Shown: positions 1 through 7,635 of the stretch, in pieces
How the letters are laid out: each line of letters starts with the position of its first letter
Numbering within the stretch: position 1 is the stretch's first letter
NCBI GenBank assembly: GCA_019118935.1
Contig: DWXY01000061.1
Coordinates: 1-42,827 of the forward strand
Direction: 5' to 3'
Length of the DNA stretch: 42,827 bases
DNA from: Candidatus Oscillibacter pullicola
Lineage (GTDB): Bacteria; Bacillota; Clostridia; Oscillospirales; Oscillospiraceae
The notes under the pieces: generated by a model
What the model was told of the DNA's origin: nothing
Database searches by the model: none
What the model saw: the letters and a program-made list of their open reading frames with translations, nothing else
Made by a program: the position numbers and the translations under genes

Positions 1-453
1 AGCGGCAAGACCACGCTGCTGCGCATCCTGCTGGGGCTGGAGCGGCCGGACGGCGGCACGGTGGAGGGACTTGCGGGAAAGCGGATCTCCGCCGTGTTTC
101 AGGAGGACCGGCTGCTGGAGCATCTCTCGGCGGAGGGGAACCTCCGGTTCGTGCTGGGGCGGGAGTATGACCCGAAGGCCGCCCGGGCCCTGCTGGACCG
201 GCTGGGCCTGCCGGACACGGGCGCGCAGCCGGTGCGGGAGTTCTCCGGCGGCATGAAGCGGCGGCTGGCCCTGGCGAGAGCGCTGCTGGCGCCCTTTGAC
301 GCGCTGCTGCTGGACGAGCCCTTCACCGGCCTGGACCGGGAGAACCGGGCCCTGGCCCTGGCCTGCATCCGGGAGACGGCGGGGGACCGGCCGGTGCTGC
401 TGGTGACCCATGACCCGGCCGACGCGGCGGGATCGCCGGTCGTCACGCTGTAA
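1..453 (+). CDS. ABC transporter ATP-binding protein, 5'-truncated by window edge
   Basis: The reading frame is open from base 1, so the start lies outside the window and about 150 residues are present. The visible part begins inside the Walker A loop (SGKTTLL). It continues with a Q-loop (VFQEDR), the signature FSGGMKRR, Walker B (ALLLDEPF) and the switch histidine in LLVTHD. This is a short, single-domain import ATPase. The compact size and the Q-loop/signature spacing resemble SsuB/TauB/ThiZ-type ATPases for sulfonate, nitrate or thiamine-precursor uptake, but the substrate cannot be fixed because the partner genes are upstream. The last residues are VVTL before TAA, followed by a strong terminator, so it is probably the last gene of its operon. 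The ATPase call is secure; the substrate is unknown. Confidence 0.9.
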   Translation, partial: SGKTTLLRILLGLERPDGGTVEGLAGKRISAVFQEDRLLEHLSAEGNLRFVLGREYDPKAARALLDRLGLPDTGAQPVREFSGGMKRRLALARALLAPFDALLLDEPFTGLDRENRALALACIRETAGDRPVLLVTHDPADAAGSPVVTL

Positions 454-462
454 GGAAGAAGA

Positions 463-496
463 GAGCACGGCGCCGCCTCCGGGCGGCGCCGTGCTC
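463..496 (+). terminator. GC-rich terminator hairpin after the ABC gene
   Basis: A 15-bp stem begins GAGCACGGCG and has a 4-base loop. It is followed by TTCC rather than a clean T-run, so it is a strong hairpin but a weak intrinsic terminator by the T-tract criterion. Confidence 0.6.
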
Positions 497-556
497 TTCC
501 GGGAAAGACACGGGCGGCGCTGCGGCGCGCCATAGGACTAGCTTTTTGGGAGAGAC

Positions 557-567
557 TATGGTACAAT
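557..567 (+). promoter_or_regulatory. Extended -10 promoter for the degV leader
   Basis: TATGGTACAAT contains a TG dinucleotide one base upstream of TACAAT. The matching -35 position (539-544) has no good TTGACA match, so this would rely on the extended -10. The predicted start near 574 leaves a leader of about 200 nt before degV. Confidence 0.45.
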
Positions 568-568
568 G

Positions 569-747
569 GCCGCAAAGCGGCGGGAGGGCGCCTGCCATGG
601 CCGGGATGACGCCCGGCCTCCTGCGGGACAGCCGCCCGGAGCACCATATCCCCGCGGGGGTGTGGTGCGGCAGCCGCAGCGTCAGCGCACCGCTCCCATG
701 GGGAGCCGGACCATCCAACAACCACAACCCCGGGCGGCCGTCCGGGG
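569..747 (+). other. Hairpin-rich 5' leader of degV
   Basis: No gene is visible between the terminator at 496 and the degV start at 772. The transcribed part would hold five consecutive hairpins: 569-581 (GCCGC, AAA, GCGGC), 599-618 (GGCCGGG, 6-base loop, CCCGGCC), 641-668 (GCACCA outer arm with a CCCC/GGGG inner arm), 692-706 (GCTCCC, ATG, GGGAGC) and 728-747 (CCCCGG and CCGGGG arms). I do not recognise a known riboswitch, T-box or SRP RNA core in it. It could be a regulatory leader or just GC-rich spacer. Confidence 0.35.
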
Positions 748-771
748 ATGCGACCAAAAGGAGCTGTCTGT

Positions 772-1614
772 ATGATCAAGATCACCACCGACTCCACCTG
801 CGACCTGCCGCAGGACCTGCTGGAGCGATACAACATCACCGTGACCCCGCTGGGGATCATCAAGGCGGGGAAGCTGTACCAGGACGGGGTGGACATCCGC
901 ACCGGGGACATCGCCGCCCATGTGGACGCCGGCGGCGAGATCACCACCACCAACGCCGTCAACGTGGCGGACTACGAGGACCTGTTCCGCCGCCTGATGG
1001 AGGAGTATGACGCGGTCATCCACCTGAACATCGGCATGGGCTTTTCCAGCTGCCACCAGAACGCCCGCCTGGCCGCGGAGGAGGTGGACGGCGTGTACGT
1101 GGTGGACTCCGCCAACCTGACCGTGGGCCACGGGATGCTGGTGCTGGCCGCCGCGGAGGCCGCCGAGGCCGGGAAGTCCGTGACGGAGATCCTGGCGATG
1201 CTGGAGGAGATGATCCCCCGGGTGGAGACCAGCTTTGTGCTGGACCGGCTGGACTACATGAAAAAGGGCGGCCGCTGCTCCACCGCCACGGCCCTGGGTG
1301 CCAGCCTGCTGAAGCTCCACCCCTGCCTGGACGTGGTGGGCGGCAAGCTGCCGGTGACGAAGAAGTACCGGGGTTCCATCGAGAAGGTGGTGGAGGAGTA
1401 CGTCCGGGACCGGCTGCGGGACCGCACGGACCTGGACACCCGCCGGGCCTTTCTGGTGGACACCTGCCCGGACGACCACCTGGCCTCCATCGCCCGGGAG
1501 GTCCTGCGTCAGGACGGGCGGTTCCAGGAGATCATCGAGGCCAAAGCCGGGTGCACCATCTTCTGCCACTGCGGCCCCGGCACCCTGGGCGTGATCTTCC
1601 TGCGGAAGGCGTGA
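772..1614 (+). CDS. DegV family fatty-acid-binding protein
   Basis: This 280-residue protein has the DegV fold. Family members hold a fatty acid and, in Gram-positives, act as the FakB component that presents it to the FakA kinase for phospholipid synthesis. The N-terminus shows the family motif TTDSTCDLP (about residues 5-13), followed by ITVTPLGI and the DG(V)DI strand. The middle carries FVLDRLDYMKKGGR, typical of DegV/FakB. I chose the ATG at 772 because AAAGGAG sits 9 bases upstream; an in-frame ATG at 748 lacks a Shine-Dalgarno sequence. No fakA kinase gene is adjacent. The gene stands alone behind a structured leader and ends at a terminator shared with the convergent ridA. The ligand and pairing with a kinase are inferred from the family. 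Confidence 0.92.
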   Translation: MIKITTDSTCDLPQDLLERYNITVTPLGIIKAGKLYQDGVDIRTGDIAAHVDAGGEITTTNAVNVADYEDLFRRLMEEYDAVIHLNIGMGFSSCHQNARLAAEEVDGVYVVDSANLTVGHGMLVLAAAEAAEAGKSVTEILAMLEEMIPRVETSFVLDRLDYMKKGGRCSTATALGASLLKLHPCLDVVGGKLPVTKKYRGSIEKVVEEYVRDRLRDRTDLDTRRAFLVDTCPDDHLASIAREVLRQDGRFQEIIEAKAGCTIFCHCGPGTLGVIFLRKA

Positions 1615-1723
1615 ACCCGCACGCGCTGCGGGCGCCCGGGCGGCAGGCAGGCCCGGCGGCCCGGAACGCTCCGGGCGTGCCGCCGGAGAAAACCCGCTTC
1701 CCGCGCCCTGGCATCAAACAGAA

Positions 1724-1750
1724 GAGCCGGCCCCCTCTGGGGACCGGCTC
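1724..1750. terminator. Bidirectional terminator between degV and ridA
   Basis: A GAGCCGG/CCGGCTC stem continues after one mismatch into CCCC/GGGG with a TCT loop. It lies between convergent genes and is followed by TCTTT on the plus strand. The 110 bases upstream of it hold no gene. Confidence 0.7.
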
Positions 1751-1769
1751 TCTTTGCTGGAAATCGGAT

Positions 1770-2141
1770 TTACTTGACGGCGATGGCCTCGATCTCGCAG
1801 AGCACGCCCTTGGGCAGCTCCCGCACGGCCACGCAGCTGCGGGCGGGCTTGGAGGTGAAGTACTTGGCGTACACCTCGTTGAAGGCGGCGAAATCGCCCA
1901 TGTCCGCCAGGAAGCAGGTGGTCTTCACCACGCTCTCCAGGGTGACGCCGGCGGCCTCCAGAATGGCGCCCACGTTCTTGCAGCTCTGCTCCGCCTGGGC
2001 GGCGATGCCCTCGGGGATGGCGCCGGTGGCGGGGTCCACGGGGATCTGGCCGGAGGTGATGACCAGGTTGCCGAAGGCGTAGCCCTGGGAGTAGGGGCCG
2101 ATGGCGCCGGGAGCGTTGGGGGTGGAAATCACGGTTTTCAT
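1770..2141 (-). CDS. ridA: RidA family reactive intermediate/imine deaminase
   Basis: This 123-residue protein is the standard length for RidA (YjgF/YER057c/UK114). The family hydrolyses reactive enamine/imine intermediates, such as 2-aminoacrylate released by PLP enzymes, in the cytosol as a homotrimer. GPYSQG (residues 15-20), SGQIP (30-34) and the C-terminal strand with Arg101 in ARSCVAV and Glu118 in EIEAIA match the family's active-site positions. The start has AAAGGAGGG upstream and a promoter at 2177-2204. The gene is monocistronic, converging on degV and diverging from the thioesterase gene at 2300. The arginine needed for deaminase activity appears present, so it is probably a true RidA rather than an inactive subfamily member. 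Confidence 0.95.
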   Translation of the reverse strand: MKTVISTPNAPGAIGPYSQGYAFGNLVITSGQIPVDPATGAIPEGIAAQAEQSCKNVGAILEAAGVTLESVVKTTCFLADMGDFAAFNEVYAKYFTSKPARSCVAVRELPKGVLCEIEAIAVK

Positions 2142-2176
2142 GGGAAAACCCTCCTTTGATCGATTTGGATACCTCC

Positions 2177-2204
2177 ATCATAACATCCGCCGCAGAAAAG
2201 TCAA
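2177..2204 (-). promoter_or_regulatory. Housekeeping promoter for ridA
   Basis: On the minus strand: TTGACT, 16 bases, TATGAT, with TG in the extended -10 position. It is back to back with the plus-strand promoter at 2215-2243. Confidence 0.75.
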
Positions 2205-2214
2205 CTGCCGGCGC

Positions 2215-2243
2215 TTGTGAAAAAGGGAAAATCGTGGTATACT
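2215..2243 (+). promoter_or_regulatory. Housekeeping promoter for the thioesterase-hydrolase pair
   Basis: TTGTGA, a 17-base spacer, then TATACT with TG in the extended -10 position. It predicts a leader of about 50 nt before the start at 2300. Confidence 0.75.
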
Positions 2244-2299
2244 TTTTTGGAATATCTTACAGGAAGGGCGGACGGACCGCCAGAAGGAGAAGAGCAGGT

Positions 2300-3043
2300 A
2301 TGAGCGATTTGAGGGAAGTCCTTCAGGAGAACAGCTATCTGCGCCAGAAGCAGCTGATCTTCGCGGACTGCGACCGGTACCAGCGGGCCCGGGTGAGCAC
2401 GCTGCTGAGCATCGCCGCGGCCGTGGCCGGGGCGGACTACGACGCCCGGGGCCTGACCTATGAGAAGCTCTATGAGATGCGGGAGGTGTTCCTGCTCTCC
2501 CGCATCGCCCTGCGGATCCACCGCTGTCCCAGGGCGCTGCAGGTGGTGGACGTCACCACCTGGGAGGACGGCGTCAAGGCCGCCCACATGCAGCGGGTGT
2601 ATGAGATCACGGACAGGGAGGGGCTGCTGGTGTCCATCCGCAGCGACTGGATCCTGGTGGACCCGGTGACCCGGCGCATCATGCGGCCCGGCACCTTCAC
2701 CGCCCGGGAGCTGCGGTCCTGCCCCAAGGCCATCGACGCTCCGGAGCCCCGGAAGATCCTGCTGCCCCGGGAGGGGATTGAGGAGCTGGGCACCCGGAGG
2801 GTGGTCTGGTCCGACCTGGACGGCAACGGCCACGTGTACAGCGGCAACTACGGCGACTTCGTCTGGGACTACCTGCCCGCCGACCTGCAGGAGAAGGTGC
2901 CCCGGGAGTTTTTCATCAATTACAGCAAGGAGGCCACCCTGGGCCAGGAGCTGCGGATGGTGGGCTGCCGCAGGGACAGCGAGTATCTGATGGAGGGCCT
3001 GGGCCCGGAGGGCGTCTGCTTCTCCGCCCAGTGCGTGTTTTAA
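2300..3043 (+). CDS. Acyl-ACP thioesterase, double hotdog
   Basis: This 247-residue protein resembles bacterial acyl-ACP thioesterases of the FatA/FatB type, which release free fatty acids from acyl carrier protein. Two hotdog repeats can be read. The first contains FADCDRYQRARVSTLLSI, the long helix and the strand with VTTWEDGVKA. The second begins near residue 165 with RRVVWSDLDGNGHVYSGNYGDF. The second repeat keeps the Asp-x-Asn-x-His arrangement (DLDGNGHV) that forms the active site in the family. The frame is open upstream, but the ATG at 2300 has AAGGAG at 2284-2289 and lies downstream of a clear promoter. The next gene starts one base after this stop, so the two are translationally coupled; a hydrolase partner would fit fatty acid or ester metabolism. 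Chain-length specificity is unknown. Confidence 0.85.
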   Translation: MSDLREVLQENSYLRQKQLIFADCDRYQRARVSTLLSIAAAVAGADYDARGLTYEKLYEMREVFLLSRIALRIHRCPRALQVVDVTTWEDGVKAAHMQRVYEITDREGLLVSIRSDWILVDPVTRRIMRPGTFTARELRSCPKAIDAPEPRKILLPREGIEELGTRRVVWSDLDGNGHVYSGNYGDFVWDYLPADLQEKVPREFFINYSKEATLGQELRMVGCRRDSEYLMEGLGPEGVCFSAQCVF

Positions 3044-3044
3044 G

Positions 3045-3752
3045 ATGCGGACGGAGCCGTTTTCCCTGGGCGGGATGCCGGCCCTCCGCTGGGGCCGGCC
3101 CAGCCGGCGGGGGATCCTCTACCTCCACGGCCAGGGCGGAAGCAAGGCGGAGGCGGCGTCCTTTGCCGCCGCGGCGGCGGATGCCGGGTGGCAGACCGTC
3201 AGCGTGGACCTGCCCGGCCACGGGGACCGGGAGGCGGAGGCCGCGGATCTGGTCCCCTGGCAGGTGGTGACGGAGCTGCGGTGCGCCCTGGCGGAGCTGC
3301 GGGGCAGATGGGACCGGGTGGGGCTCTTCGGCTCCAGTCTGGGGGCCTGGTTCGGCCTGCTGGCGTACCCGGACGCACCCCTGGCGGGGGCGCTGTTCCT
3401 CTCCCCGGTGGTGGACATGGAGGCCCTGATCCGCAGAATGATGGGCTGGGCCGGCGTCAGTGAGGAGCGGCTGGCCCGGGAGGGGAGCATCCCCACAACG
3501 TTCGGCCAGACCCTCTCCTGGGAGTATCTGCGGTACGTCCGGACCCACCCCGTCCGCCGGTGGCGGACGCCCACGGCCATCCTGTACGGCGCCCGGGACC
3601 ATCTGACGGACCGGGAGACCGTGGAGGCCTTTGCCGCCAGGAATGGCTGCCGCCTGACTGTGGAGGAGGCCGGAGAGCACTGGTTCCACACGCCGCAGCA
3701 GCTGGCGGCGGTGGACCGCTGGCAGCGGGCCTGCCTGGCGGACCTGGGATAG
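3045..3752 (+). CDS. Alpha/beta hydrolase
   Basis: This 235-residue serine hydrolase has the alpha/beta fold. ILYLHGQGG gives the oxyanion HG motif (about residues 24-32), the nucleophile elbow is GSSLG, the acidic residue is in YGARDHLTD, and the catalytic His is in EHWFHT near the C-terminus, so a full triad is present. There is no signal peptide, so it should be cytosolic. It starts one base after the thioesterase stop without its own clear Shine-Dalgarno site, which points to coupled translation. It resembles small YqiA/YcjY-like esterases; the substrate is not evident. It ends before a perfect 13-bp terminator stem. Confidence 0.88.
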   Translation: MRTEPFSLGGMPALRWGRPSRRGILYLHGQGGSKAEAASFAAAAADAGWQTVSVDLPGHGDREAEAADLVPWQVVTELRCALAELRGRWDRVGLFGSSLGAWFGLLAYPDAPLAGALFLSPVVDMEALIRRMMGWAGVSEERLAREGSIPTTFGQTLSWEYLRYVRTHPVRRWRTPTAILYGARDHLTDRETVEAFAARNGCRLTVEEAGEHWFHTPQQLAAVDRWQRACLADLG

Positions 3753-3763
3753 GAGAACAGCGA

Positions 3764-3793
3764 AGCGCCGCCCCGCATCCGCGGGGCGGCGCT
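3764..3793. terminator. Terminator between convergent genes
   Basis: A perfect 13-bp stem (AGCGCCGCCCCGC and its complement) with an ATCC loop lies between the convergent hydrolase and hydroxy-acid oxidase genes. Confidence 0.7.
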
Positions 3794-3816
3794 GTGATTT
3801 GGAGCGGGAACGGAGC

Positions 3817-4836
3817 TCAGAACCCGTACAGCATGGAGCGGCTGATGTCCGCCAGGGAGTGGGCGCCGCACATGGCCATGGTGTCCGCCAGCTCGGCCTT
3901 CAGCTTTTCCACGTAGGTCTTGACGCCCTCGGCACCGGCGCCGTACACCATGGTGACGAAGGGCCGGCCGATCAGCACCGCGTCCGCGCCCAGGGCCAGG
4001 GCCTTGAACACGTCCATGCCGGTGCGGATGCCGCCGTCCACCAGAATGGTCATCCGGCCGCCCACGGCGTCCGCAATGGCGGGCAGCACCTCCGCGGTGG
4101 AGGGGCACTGGTCCAGCACCCGGCCGCCGTGGTTGGACACCACGATGCCCTTGGCCCCGGCCTCCAGAGCCTTCTTGGCCCCGGCCACGGTCATGATGCC
4201 CTTGACGATGAAGGGCTTCTCCGCCATGGCGACGATCTCACGCAGCTCCTCCACGGTCTTGCTGCCGGCGGGGGGTGTCATGTTTTTCAGGAAGGGCAGG
4301 CCCGCCGCGTCGATGTCCATGGCGATGGCAAAGGGATCTGCGGCCTTCACCAGGTCCATCTTCTGCCGGATGGTCTCCAGGTTCCAGGGCTTGACGGTGG
4401 GCACGCCGCAGCCGCCGTTCTTGGCGATGGCCGCCGCAGCGCCCTCCATGACTGCGGGGTCGGTGCCGTCGCCGGTGAAGGCGGCGATGCCGGCCTCGGC
4501 ACAGGCGGCCACCAGGATGTCGTTATAGGCCAGGTCGTTGTACTTGTCCCCGTAGTGGAGCGTCATGGCCCCCACCGGGGCGGCGAAGACCGGCAGGTCC
4601 ACCGTGCGGCCGAACAGGGTGAAGGAGGTGTCCACCGGCTTGTTCTCGCAGATGGTGTCCATGTTGACGCACAATTCCTGCCACTTCTGATAGTTGCGGA
4701 TGAAGCCGGTCCCGATGCCCTTGGCGCCGGGGCCGGGGACGGTGTTCTTGCAGGCCAGGCCGTTGCACACGGGACAGGCCTTGCAGTAGGGGCCCATGGC
4801 GCCCCGCGCTTGTTCCAGAACTTCCTGATATGTCAT
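3817..4836 (-). CDS. FMN-dependent alpha-hydroxy-acid oxidizing protein with Cys-rich N-terminus
   Basis: This 339-residue TIM-barrel flavoenzyme belongs to the lactate/glycolate oxidase family, which oxidises L-2-hydroxy acids through FMN. Family marks include FAAPVGAM, the FMN-phosphate region LVDGGIRTGMDVFKALALGA, and the active-site stretch VSNHGGRVLD (His-Gly-Gly-Arg). The Lys in VKGIM binds FMN. The N-terminus differs from aerobic oxidases: Cys18, Cys21, Cys24 and Cys29 form CxxCxxCxxxxC, which could hold an iron-sulfur cluster or zinc. In an anaerobe this would suit a dehydrogenase passing electrons to another carrier. The start has GGAGGGG upstream and a TTGCCT/TACAAT promoter, with a 16-bp palindrome in the leader. 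The natural substrate is not known from sequence. Confidence 0.9.
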   Translation of the reverse strand: MTYQEVLEQARGAMGPYCKACPVCNGLACKNTVPGPGAKGIGTGFIRNYQKWQELCVNMDTICENKPVDTSFTLFGRTVDLPVFAAPVGAMTLHYGDKYNDLAYNDILVAACAEAGIAAFTGDGTDPAVMEGAAAAIAKNGGCGVPTVKPWNLETIRQKMDLVKAADPFAIAMDIDAAGLPFLKNMTPPAGSKTVEELREIVAMAEKPFIVKGIMTVAGAKKALEAGAKGIVVSNHGGRVLDQCPSTAEVLPAIADAVGGRMTILVDGGIRTGMDVFKALALGADAVLIGRPFVTMVYGAGAEGVKTYVEKLKAELADTMAMCGAHSLADISRSMLYGF

Positions 4837-4867
4837 TGATTTTCCCCTCCGAATTGTTTTCCGAAAA

Positions 4868-4883
4868 CCGCGGCGCGCCGCGG
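4868..4883. promoter_or_regulatory. 16-bp perfect palindrome, candidate operator
   Basis: CCGCGGCGCGCCGCGG is a perfect palindrome lying just downstream of the predicted start point of the hydroxy-acid oxidase transcript (about +6 to +21). That is a common repressor position. No obvious regulator gene is adjacent. Confidence 0.45.
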
Positions 4884-4895
4884 AAGGCTGCCTTG

Positions 4896-4924
4896 ATTGT
4901 ACTCCCTTTGAGAGAAAAAGGCAA
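4896..4924 (-). promoter_or_regulatory. Housekeeping promoter for the hydroxy-acid oxidase gene
   Basis: Minus strand: TTGCCT, 17 bases, TACAAT. Confidence 0.7.
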
Positions 4925-5061
4925 CCTTTGGCAGAGAAGTTCCCCGGCGCAGAAGGCGGCTAGAAAATTTTTTTGATTTCCTGCAACATACGGCCCGCCT
5001 TTCCGTCTGAATAGGCAGAGGCCCCGGTTTGGAAGCGGGGCGTGAAAAGGAGGGTATTGGA

Positions 5062-5997
5062 ATGAAGAGAGGCTTTGCATGGCTGCTGACGCTGCTGGCG
5101 CTGCTGGGTCTGCTGTCCGGCTGTGGAGGCGGCGGCGATACCGCCGCGGCGGACACTGCCACCAGCGCAGACACGGCGGACAACGGAACGGCCGCTTCCG
5201 GCGGCTCCTACGGCGCCTGGGCGGAGACAGAGGTGGCCGAGGACTCCGGCCAGGCGGAGGACGGTGCCTCCGACCGGCTGGAGAATGCCAAGATGATCTA
5301 CACCGCCCGGATGGAGGTGGAGACCACCGCCTTCGACACCGCCGCCGCGGACCTGCGGACGCTGGTGGAGATCCTGGGGGGCTACTTTGAGCAGGCGGCG
5401 GTCCACAACTACGGCAGCGGCTACCGCTCCGGCGACTACACGGTGCGGGTGCCGGCGGACCAGTTCCAGCCCTTCCTGGACCGGGTGGGGACGCTGTGCC
5501 ACGTCACCTATCAGGAGCAGACCAGCGAGAACGTCAGCGAGGCGTACTACGACGCGGAGAGCCGCCTGGCCACTCAGCGGACCAAGCTGGAGCGGCTGCA
5601 GAACCTGCTGGCCCAGGCGGAGAACATGGAGGACATCATCACCATCGAATCCGCCATCTCCGACACGGAGCTGGAGATCGAGCGGCTCACCGGCACCCTG
5701 CGGCAGTATGACGCCCTGGTGGACTACGCCACTGTCCATCTCTCCCTCCAGGAGGTGTACCAGCTCTCCAATGTAGAGGAGCCGGCCACCAGCTTTGCAA
5801 GCCGCATGGGCGCGGCCTTTGCCTCCGGCTGGCGGGGGTTTGTGGGCGCGCTGGAGAGTCTGGCCGTGGCCCTGGCCTACGGCTGGGTGTGGCTGCTGCT
5901 TCTGGCGGCGGCCGGCACCGCGGCGGGCCGGATCCTCTGGAAGCGGAGGCGCAGGGCGCGGCAGGCCGCCTCCAAGGAGCCGGAGAACAAGCCGTAA
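5062..5997 (+). CDS. DUF4349 lipoprotein
   Basis: This 311-residue membrane-anchored protein starts with a short signal peptide and the lipobox LLSGC (Cys at about residue 21). A low-complexity Gly/Ala/Thr/Asp linker follows to about residue 75, then the DUF4349 domain. That domain contains a strand region (ARMEVETTAFD, YTVRVPADQF) and a coiled-coil helix (RLATQRTKLERLQNLLAQAENMEDI). A C-terminal membrane helix, LALAYGWVWLLLLAAAG in outline, ends in a basic tail rich in Arg, so both ends are held at the membrane. AAGGAGG lies 9 bases before the ATG at 5062. It is a single gene with its own terminator. DUF4349 proteins have no settled function. Confidence 0.88.
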   Translation: MKRGFAWLLTLLALLGLLSGCGGGGDTAAADTATSADTADNGTAASGGSYGAWAETEVAEDSGQAEDGASDRLENAKMIYTARMEVETTAFDTAAADLRTLVEILGGYFEQAAVHNYGSGYRSGDYTVRVPADQFQPFLDRVGTLCHVTYQEQTSENVSEAYYDAESRLATQRTKLERLQNLLAQAENMEDIITIESAISDTELEIERLTGTLRQYDALVDYATVHLSLQEVYQLSNVEEPATSFASRMGAAFASGWRGFVGALESLAVALAYGWVWLLLLAAAGTAAGRILWKRRRRARQAASKEPENKP

Positions 5998-6013
5998 GGC
6001 GGAACGGAACAAG

Positions 6014-6044
6014 CGGCGCATCCGGAGTCGGATGCGCCGTTTTT
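6014..6044 (+). terminator. Intrinsic terminator after the DUF4349 gene
   Basis: An 11-bp perfect stem (CGGCGCATCCG) with a GAGT loop is followed by five T. Confidence 0.9.
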
Positions 6045-6110
6045 CTGTCAGATTTTCGAAAACGATGCGGATTTTTAGCGGATGATATTCCGTTTTGTAT
6101 TCTCTACCGG

Positions 6111-6140
6111 GGATACGCCGCTCCGCCGTGGCACATACTA
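6111..6140 (+). promoter_or_regulatory. Sigma-G/F-type forespore promoter
   Basis: GGATA at 6111-6115, an 18-base spacer, then CATACTA at 6134-6140. CATACTA is a perfect match to the sigma-G -10 consensus CATWMTA. The -35 misses GHATR at one base. The start codon is 23 bases downstream, with the GGAGGTGG ribosome site between. Forespore expression fits a germination membrane protein. Confidence 0.65.
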
Positions 6141-6162
6141 GCGGGGATCACGGAGGTGGAGC

Positions 6163-7581
6163 ATGAATCGGATTTCATCCAATTATGAGGAAAATGTGCA
6201 GTGGTTCAACGACGTGCTGGGGGCAGGCCGCAGCTGCGACATGGTGTGCCGGGACCTGTATGTGGGCGGCCGGCGGGCCCGGTTCTGGGTCATCGACGGC
6301 TTCGGCGGAGACGCCATCCTGGAGCGGATGGGGGCCTTCTGGCTGTCACTCCAGCCGGAGGCGGTGCAGGGCCTGACGGAGATGCAGCAGTTCGCGGACC
6401 GCTTTGTGACCTTTATGGAGGTGAACGTCAGCTATGACCGGGACGACATCGTCACCTCCGTGCTGATGGGCAAGAGCCTGCTGGTGATGGAGGGACTGTC
6501 CGGCGCGGCGCTGATCGACGCCAAGGAGTATCCCAGCCGCAGCGTGGGGGAGCCGCCGGACGGCAAGGTCCTCCGGGGCTCCCACGACGGGTTCATTGAG
6601 GCGGTGGTGCCCAACATGGCCATGCTGCGCCGCCGCATCCGGGATCCCCACCTGACCATGGAGGGGCTGAAGATCGGCCAGCGGACCCACAGCGACGTGG
6701 CGCTGTGCTATCTGGACGACCGGGTGGACCACGCCCTGCTGGACGAGCTGCGCCACAAGCTCCAGAACATCCAGGCCAACTCCCTCACCATGGCCCAGGA
6801 GAGCGTGGCGGAGGCCATCCGCCCCAAGCAGTGGTACAACCCCTTCCCCAAGGTGCGGTACACCGAGCGGCCGGACACCGCCGCCGCCTGCGTCATGGAG
6901 GGCAGCATCATCCTGATGGTGGACAACTCCGCGGCGGTGATGATCCTGCCCACCACCTTTTTCGACTTCACCCAGGAGGCCAACGACTTCTATTTTCCCC
7001 CGCTGGTGGGCACGTATCTGCGGATCCTCCGGGTGACGGTGTTCCTGATCTCCCTGCTGATCACCCCCGCCTGGTACCTGATGGTCAGCTCGCCGGGGCG
7101 CCTGCCGTCCTGGCTGGACTTCCTCTCCTCCCCGGAGCCGGCGGCGCTGTCCCTGCTGTCCCAGCTGCTGGTGGTGGAATTCCTGATCGACGTGCTGAAG
7201 CTGGCGTCCCTGAACACGCCGGACACGCTGTCCAACTCCTTCTCCATGCTGGGGGCCCTGATCCTGGGCGACTTCGCGGTCCAGGCGGGCTGGCTGGGGC
7301 CGGAGGTGCTGGTGTATATGGCCTTCGTCTCCGTGGCGGGCTTTGCCCAGCCCAGCTATGAGCTGGGATACGCCTTCAAGCTGCTGCGGGTGGCGCTGCT
7401 GCTGTTGACGGCGGCCTTCGACGTCTGGGGATTCTGCCTGGGGTTCCTGGGCATCCTGGTCCTGCTGGCCACCACAAAGCCCCTGGTGGGCCATGGGTAT
7501 CTCTATCCCCTGATCCCCTTCAACGGCAAGGCGCTCCGCCGGCTGCTGGTGCGGGAGCCCATCAACCGGGACAACACCTGA
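6163..7581 (+). CDS. spoVAF: GerA/SpoVAF family spore germination membrane protein
   Basis: This 472-residue protein has the GerA-type A-subunit layout: a soluble N-terminal part of about 285 residues, then five or six membrane helices starting near LRILRVTVFLISLLITPAWY. Hallmarks include the VxGSHDGFIEAV segment, MRRRIRDPHLTME-like text, and the NSFSMLGALILGDFAV stretch of the membrane part. Length and the absence of adjacent gerAB and gerAC genes favour SpoVAF, the GerA-like member that assembles with SpoVA channel proteins in the spore inner membrane, over a nutrient receptor. GGAGGTGG precedes the ATG, and a sigma-G-like promoter lies upstream. It is far from the spoVAD-spoVAE pair at 36.6-38.0 kb. 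The GerA family call is firm; the SpoVAF assignment is likely but not proven. Confidence 0.83.
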   Translation: MNRISSNYEENVQWFNDVLGAGRSCDMVCRDLYVGGRRARFWVIDGFGGDAILERMGAFWLSLQPEAVQGLTEMQQFADRFVTFMEVNVSYDRDDIVTSVLMGKSLLVMEGLSGAALIDAKEYPSRSVGEPPDGKVLRGSHDGFIEAVVPNMAMLRRRIRDPHLTMEGLKIGQRTHSDVALCYLDDRVDHALLDELRHKLQNIQANSLTMAQESVAEAIRPKQWYNPFPKVRYTERPDTAAACVMEGSIILMVDNSAAVMILPTTFFDFTQEANDFYFPPLVGTYLRILRVTVFLISLLITPAWYLMVSSPGRLPSWLDFLSSPEPAALSLLSQLLVVEFLIDVLKLASLNTPDTLSNSFSMLGALILGDFAVQAGWLGPEVLVYMAFVSVAGFAQPSYELGYAFKLLRVALLLLTAAFDVWGFCLGFLGILVLLATTKPLVGHGYLYPLIPFNGKALRRLLVREPINRDNT

Positions 7582-7600
7582 GGGACCCGCTCCCTCCCCC

Positions 7601-7635
7601 ACGCGCTGGACAGCATCCTGTCCGGCGCGTTTTTT
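7601..7635 (+). terminator. Intrinsic terminator after spoVAF
   Basis: A 13-bp stem (ACGCGCTGGACAG with one G-T wobble), CATC loop and six T. Confidence 0.92.

Noticed and set aside
748-771. Upstream ATG for degV
   Set aside because: No Shine-Dalgarno sequence; the ATG at 772 is preceded by AAAGGAG at good spacing and gives the family's usual N-terminus.
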